A stretch of DNA of 64,000 nt from an uncultured Mediterraneibacter sp. (lineage in GTDB: Bacteria; Bacillota; Clostridia; Lachnospirales; Lachnospiraceae): contig NZ_CALWFZ010000007.1 of NCBI RefSeq assembly GCF_944377805.1, forward strand, positions 43,603-107,602, given 5' to 3'. The translations under genes were made by a program, and so were the position numbers. The notes beneath the pieces are model-generated. The model had not been told where the DNA came from and did not search any database. It was given only the letters and a program-made list of their open reading frames with translations. Position 1 is the first letter of the stretch. Every line of letters starts with the position of its first letter. Shown in pieces: positions 59,979 through 64,000 of this stretch.

Positions 59979-61203
59979 TTTCCCGCTTTCCTCTTCCTGT
60001 ATTCTTCCCCTGCATCAGGCTGGCCTTCATGACCGCCCCGTCCCCGAAGCGCTCATTGAGTTCATCCATCGCTTTTTTCAGCCGCCTGTGCTTATCATCC
60101 GGTTCCTCCGGTATCTTGATGTCAAAGATGGAGAGTTGCTCGGGCGCGCTCTCATCTTCCAGCTTTGAGGTGCGGATGCCAAGCAGGCGCACCGGTTCCC
60201 CGCTCCATACTTCGAGAAACAGACTGCATGCCGTCTCCTTTAATACGTCAGCGTCATTGGACGGCCGCTCCAACTGAACCTGATGGGAGATGGTTCGAAA
60301 ATCATAATATTTAATCTCCATGCTCACCATTCCCGCCTTTTTTCCGGCCTTTTTCAGACGTCCGGACACGCTCCCTGCCAGTTCCCCGAAAATGGGCCTG
60401 ACTTCTTCATATGCAGAGGCGTCTTCGCGCAGCGTTGTGGAATTCCCTATCCCTTTTGCTTCCTCCGGCTCAGACTGGACGACAGAAGTTCCGATCCCGT
60501 TGGCGAACTCCCAGAGCATTTTCCCGTGGCTCTTTAAATGCAGCATGATCAGCTTCAGATCAGACCTGGCCAGATCTCCGATGGTATTGATCTCCAGTTT
60601 ATTAAGAGTTTCCACGCTGGAGCGCCCTGCCATATACAGTTCCCCGACAGGCAGCGGCCACATTTTCTCTTTGATCTCCTCGGGAAACAGGGTGTGTATG
60701 CGGTCCGGTTTTTCAAAATCCGACGCCATCTTCGCAAGGACTTTATTCGTGGAAATGCCTATATTAACTGTAAAGCCAAACTTTGTTTTAATTCCATCCT
60801 TGATCTCCACCGCCCCGTCCACAGCAGAATGATAGCGCCCCGCAATCCCGGTAAAATCCATATAGCACTCGTCTACGCTGACCTGTTCGATCTCTTTCGT
60901 AAATGTCCGAAGGTATTCCATGAGCACCCGGCTCTTCTCCCGGTACATCCGGTGATCCGGCGGATATACAGAGAGGTTCGGGCACTTACGAAAGGCATTC
61001 GCAACAGGTTCCCCCGTGCGGATGCCGTATCGTTTGGCCGCAGGAGATTTGGCGAGTACCACGCCGTGCCGGGATTTCTGGTCTCCCCCGATAATGGCAG
61101 GTATCTCGCGCAGATCTACTTTGGCTCCGTTTTTTAATTGTTCCACCGCAGTCCAGCTAAGATAAGCTGAATTCACATCAATATGAAAGATAATGGGTGC
61201 CAT
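59959..61203 (-). CDS. dinB: Y-family DNA polymerase IV
   Basis: 414 residues. Translesion DNA polymerase. Metal Asp residues in HIDVNSAYLSW and SVDECYMDFTG; little-finger domain in the C-terminal third. The first motif (VNSAYLSW rather than DAFFASVE) is that of a Firmicutes subgroup with Tyr near the steric gate. AAAGGAC precedes the ATG. It follows clpB by 34 bases and may be read with it. Confidence 0.93.
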   Translation of the reverse strand: MAPIIFHIDVNSAYLSWTAVEQLKNGAKVDLREIPAIIGGDQKSRHGVVLAKSPAAKRYGIRTGEPVANAFRKCPNLSVYPPDHRMYREKSRVLMEYLRTFTKEIEQVSVDECYMDFTGIAGRYHSAVDGAVEIKDGIKTKFGFTVNIGISTNKVLAKMASDFEKPDRIHTLFPEEIKEKMWPLPVGELYMAGRSSVETLNKLEINTIGDLARSDLKLIMLHLKSHGKMLWEFANGIGTSVVQSEPEEAKGIGNSTTLREDASAYEEVRPIFGELAGSVSGRLKKAGKKAGMVSMEIKYYDFRTISHQVQLERPSNDADVLKETACSLFLEVWSGEPVRLLGIRTSKLEDESAPEQLSIFDIKIPEEPDDKHRRLKKAMDELNERFGDGAVMKASLMQGKNTGRGKRENEREKL

Positions 61204-61237
61204 GTGACGTCCTTTCGCCGATCATAGGAAACACTGC

Positions 61238-63841
61238 TTAATCAGCTTTTACGATCTGTCCTTTCACTTCTGCGAAAAGTCTCCCGTCCTTTGCATCAAT
61301 CAGGATCGTGTCCTGCCTGCCCACATTGCCGGCAAGGATCAGACGCGCCGCAAGTGTCTCCACATTTTTCTGCAAATATCGCTTCAGCGGTCTCGCGCCG
61401 TACATTGGATCGTAACCGCCCTCCACGACGTAATCTTTCGCCGCCTCTGTCAGTTCGATCTTAAGTTCTTTCTCTTCCAGACGGCGATTCACATCTGCTG
61501 CTAACAAATCAATAATGGCACGGATATTCTGTTTCGTCAATGGCCTGAACATGATTATTTCATCCAGACGGTTCAAAAACTCCGGTCTGAAATGAGCCTT
61601 CAGATCATTCATGACCATATTCTGACTCTCCTCATCAATAGAGCCGTCATCCCGGATCCCTTCAAGCAGGTAGTTTGCCCCGATGTTGGATGTCATAATA
61701 AGGATCGTGTTCTTAAAGTCAACCGTGCGCCCCTGGGAATCGGTGATACGCCCATCGTCCAGCACCTGGAGCAGGACGTTGAATACGTCGGGATGAGCCT
61801 TCTCCACCTCGTCGAACAGTACTACAGAGTACGGTTTCCTTCTGACAGCCTCGGTAAGCTGCCCGCCCTCATCATATCCCACATATCCCGGCGGCGCTCC
61901 GATCAGACGGGAAACGGAATATTTCTCCATGTACTCGCTCATATCGATACGCACCATATTGTTCTCATCGTCGAACAGGCTCTGAGCCAGTGCTTTGGCA
62001 AGTTCCGTCTTACCCACGCCGGTAGGGCCCAGGAACAGGAAAGATCCGATCGGTTTGCCCGGGTCTTTGATCCCTGCTTTGGAGCGGATGATCGCCTCTG
62101 TTACCAGCTCCACACCTTCATCCTGACCGATGACGCGCTTGTGAAGTTCATCTGCAAGATGAAGGGTCTTATTCCTCTCGCTTTCGTTTAACTTAGCTAC
62201 CGGAATGCCGGTCCACCGCGAAACGATGCGGGCGATCTCATCGTCTGTCACTGCCTCGTGAACAAGGGAGAGGTCTTTTTCTTTCACCTTCTCCTCCTCG
62301 TCCTCCAGCTGCTGCTGTAACTGGGGAAGTCTTCCGTACTGTAGTTCAGCCGCTTTATTCAGATCATACTCTCTCTGAGCTTTCTGAATATCCTTGTTGA
62401 CCTGCTCGATCTCCTCACGGATCTTCTGGACACGCTCGACAGAAGTCTTCTCATTCTCCCACTGAACCTTCTTTCCGGCATACTCTTCCCGCAGGCCTGC
62501 CAGTTCCTCCTGGATATGCTCCAGTCTCTCCCGACTCAGGCGGTCGTCCTCTTTTTTCAGAGCTTCCTCTTCAATCTCAAGCTGCATCACGCGGCGCCTC
62601 AGCTCGTCCAGCTCCGTAGGCATAGAGTCAAGTTCCGTCTTAATCAGGGCACACGCCTCATCCACAAGGTCGATAGCCTTATCCGGAAGGAACCGGTCTG
62701 AGATATAACGGTTCGACAAAGTAGCCGCAGCCACAAGGGCGCTGTCTGTAATCTTCACGCCGTGAAATACTTCGTAACGCTCTTTCAGACCGCGGAGAAT
62801 GGAAATGGCGTCCTCCACTGTCGGCTCATCCACCATAACAGGCTGGAAACGGCGCTCCAAAGCCGCGTCTTTTTCTATATATTCACGATATTCGTCCAGC
62901 GTCGTCGCTCCGATACAGTGGAGTTCGCCTCTGGCCAGCATGGGCTTTAGCATATTGCCGGCGTCCATAGCGCCGTCTGTTTTACCCGCGCCCACGATCG
63001 TATGCAGTTCATCGATAAACAGGATGATCCTGCCCTCGCTGTTCTTTACTTCCTCAAGAACCGCCTTCAGACGTTCTTCAAACTCGCCGCGGTACTTTGC
63101 CCCCGCTACAAGCGCCCCCATATCAAGGGAGAAGATCGTTTTTTCTTTAAGCCCCTCCGGAACGTCGCCGCTGACAATACGCTGAGCCAGTCCCTCTACA
63201 ACCGCCGTCTTACCTACGCCGGGCTCGCCGATGAGCACCGGATTGTTTTTCGTCTTACGCGACAGAATACGGATTACGTTACGGATCTCCTCGTCACGTC
63301 CGATCACAGGATCAAGTTTCTGATCTCTGGCCCTCTCCACCAGATCCTGACCGTATTTATTCAGAGTATCATACGTTGCCTCCGGGTTGTCGCTTGTGAC
63401 TCTCTGGTTTCCTCTGACCGTAGAGAGCGCATGAAGAAATCCCTCTCTGCTGATCCCAAACTCCCTGAACAGCTGTTTCATATCTTTTCCCGCATATTTT
63501 AACAGGGCGAGAAACAAATGCTCGACAGATACATATTCGTCTCCCATCTGTTTCGCTTCATCCTCAGCGTGAATAAGGACATTGTTGAGATCTTGGCCTA
63601 CATAAGCCTGACCGCCCTGGACTTTCGGCCGCTTACTGATCGCCTGCTCCACTCTGTTAATAAAGAGCTGGCCCTGGATACTCATCTTCTCAAGCAGCTT
63701 TAAGATCAGGCTGTCGTCCTGCGTGAGCAAGGCGTAGAGCAGATGCTCCTGTGCCAACTCCTGATTGCCGTTATCCGCGGCGATCTTCTCACAGTTCTGC
63801 ACAGCTTGCAGAGAATTCTGTGTAAATTTATTGATATTCAT
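61238..63841 (-). CDS. clpB: ATP-dependent chaperone ClpB
   Basis: 867 residues, normal length. Two AAA+ modules with Walker A sites GEPGVGKT and GPTGVGKT and Walker B sites ending IDE and FDE, a Clp N-domain at 1-145 and the coiled-coil middle domain at about 400-525 that binds DnaK. It breaks up aggregates together with DnaK. GGAGGG precedes the ATG. Expression is under CIRCE/HrcA control. Confidence 0.97.
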   Translation of the reverse strand: MNINKFTQNSLQAVQNCEKIAADNGNQELAQEHLLYALLTQDDSLILKLLEKMSIQGQLFINRVEQAISKRPKVQGGQAYVGQDLNNVLIHAEDEAKQMGDEYVSVEHLFLALLKYAGKDMKQLFREFGISREGFLHALSTVRGNQRVTSDNPEATYDTLNKYGQDLVERARDQKLDPVIGRDEEIRNVIRILSRKTKNNPVLIGEPGVGKTAVVEGLAQRIVSGDVPEGLKEKTIFSLDMGALVAGAKYRGEFEERLKAVLEEVKNSEGRIILFIDELHTIVGAGKTDGAMDAGNMLKPMLARGELHCIGATTLDEYREYIEKDAALERRFQPVMVDEPTVEDAISILRGLKERYEVFHGVKITDSALVAAATLSNRYISDRFLPDKAIDLVDEACALIKTELDSMPTELDELRRRVMQLEIEEEALKKEDDRLSRERLEHIQEELAGLREEYAGKKVQWENEKTSVERVQKIREEIEQVNKDIQKAQREYDLNKAAELQYGRLPQLQQQLEDEEEKVKEKDLSLVHEAVTDDEIARIVSRWTGIPVAKLNESERNKTLHLADELHKRVIGQDEGVELVTEAIIRSKAGIKDPGKPIGSFLFLGPTGVGKTELAKALAQSLFDDENNMVRIDMSEYMEKYSVSRLIGAPPGYVGYDEGGQLTEAVRRKPYSVVLFDEVEKAHPDVFNVLLQVLDDGRITDSQGRTVDFKNTILIMTSNIGANYLLEGIRDDGSIDEESQNMVMNDLKAHFRPEFLNRLDEIIMFRPLTKQNIRAIIDLLAADVNRRLEEKELKIELTEAAKDYVVEGGYDPMYGARPLKRYLQKNVETLAARLILAGNVGRQDTILIDAKDGRLFAEVKGQIVKAD

Positions 63842-63891
63842 AGTATTTCCCTCCTTCAGGCAGACACTACTTGTTTTCGTGTTCTACTAGT

Positions 63892-63934
63892 AATATAGCA
63901 GTAGTTGTTAGCACTGTCAAGTGTTGAGTGCTAA
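63892..63934 (-). promoter_or_regulatory. clpB promoter with CIRCE operator
   Basis: CIRCE at 63908-63934: TTAGCACTG-N9-GAGTGCTAA (one change from consensus). The promoter on the minus strand is TTGACA (63915-63920), 17 bases, TATATT (63892-63897), and lies within it. HrcA should repress clpB. Confidence 0.92.
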
Positions 63935-63949
63935 TTTTATTTTTATTTT

Positions 63950-63982
63950 TTTGCAAACCCTGTAAAATCAATGGTTTGCAAA
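63950..63982. other. Inverted repeat at the window edge
   Basis: TTTGCAAACC (63950-63959) and GGTTTGCAAA (63973-63982), perfect 10-bp arms with a 13-base spacer. It may be an operator or the terminator of a gene beyond the window. Confidence 0.45.
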
Positions 63983-64000
63983 CATTTTTCACTCTTGAAA

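Overview
The window looks like chromosome of a gut-type Clostridia, most likely Lachnospiraceae. Evidence: class 1B dihydroorotate dehydrogenase with PyrK, a YlmC/YmxH-type sporulation protein, a Gram-positive glnA paired with an ANTAR regulator, a methionine NIQ importer, an EFR1 ferredoxin, an msm/raffinose-type sugar cluster, VanZ and DUF975 proteins, strong AGGAGG ribosome-binding sites and sigma-A promoters. Species cannot be set from the sequence alone. Most genes lie on the minus strand.

Layout. 1-2 kb: a truncated LysR regulator divergent from a ThrE-type exporter. 2-12.5 kb: nucleotide synthesis, reading leftward as pyrF-pyrK-pyrD, pyrE, four unrelated genes (a 49-residue membrane protein, VanZ, a small membrane protein, an M29 aminopeptidase), then purE-purM-purN-purD. 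12.6-17.3 kb: small membrane proteins, an ECF S component, and a Tet(M)/EF-G-like GTPase fused to a C-terminal YacP/Rae1-like NYN nuclease domain. 17.4-23.2 kb: a sulfur amino acid operon (metY, M20 deacylase, metNIQ) behind a leader that encodes a cysteine-containing 45-residue peptide and can form terminator and antiterminator hairpins, with a divergent Rrf2 regulator. 24.8-30 kb: tRNA-Gln and tRNA-Pro, and a 5-kb AT-rich element inserted in the 3' end of tRNA-Pro. It carries an integrase, a rolling-circle (HUH) Rep, three XRE regulators and orphan small proteins, and is bounded by a 38-bp att repeat. 30-34.6 kb: a LemA/PH-like chimera, EFR1, dapF, an ANTAR regulator and glnA. 34.6-44 kb: use of raffinose-family sugars (ABC importer, GH36 alpha-galactosidase, GH13 amylosucrase-like enzyme, fructokinase, AraC regulator). 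44-53.5 kb: two CobW-family GTPases, exonuclease III, truA, nrdR, a sporulation-type protein, membrane proteins, carbamate kinase, a TrhA/hemolysin III protein and a shortened AIM24-family protein. 53.5-64 kb: a two-component system, a lipid/glycolipid group (acyltransferase, GT4, DedA), an acyltransferase-3 protein, dinB and clpB with a CIRCE operator.

How the parts work together. The sugar cluster forms a complete route: import, galactose removal, cleavage of the remaining sucrose, and fructose phosphorylation. The sulfur operon joins homocysteine/cysteine synthesis, release of acylated amino acids and methionine uptake under one leader. The two findings I rate highest are the GTPase-Rae1 fusion, which suggests one protein that both enters the ribosome A site and cuts the mRNA there, and the cysteine leader attenuator of metY. 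The 5-kb integrated rolling-circle element is the main accessory region.
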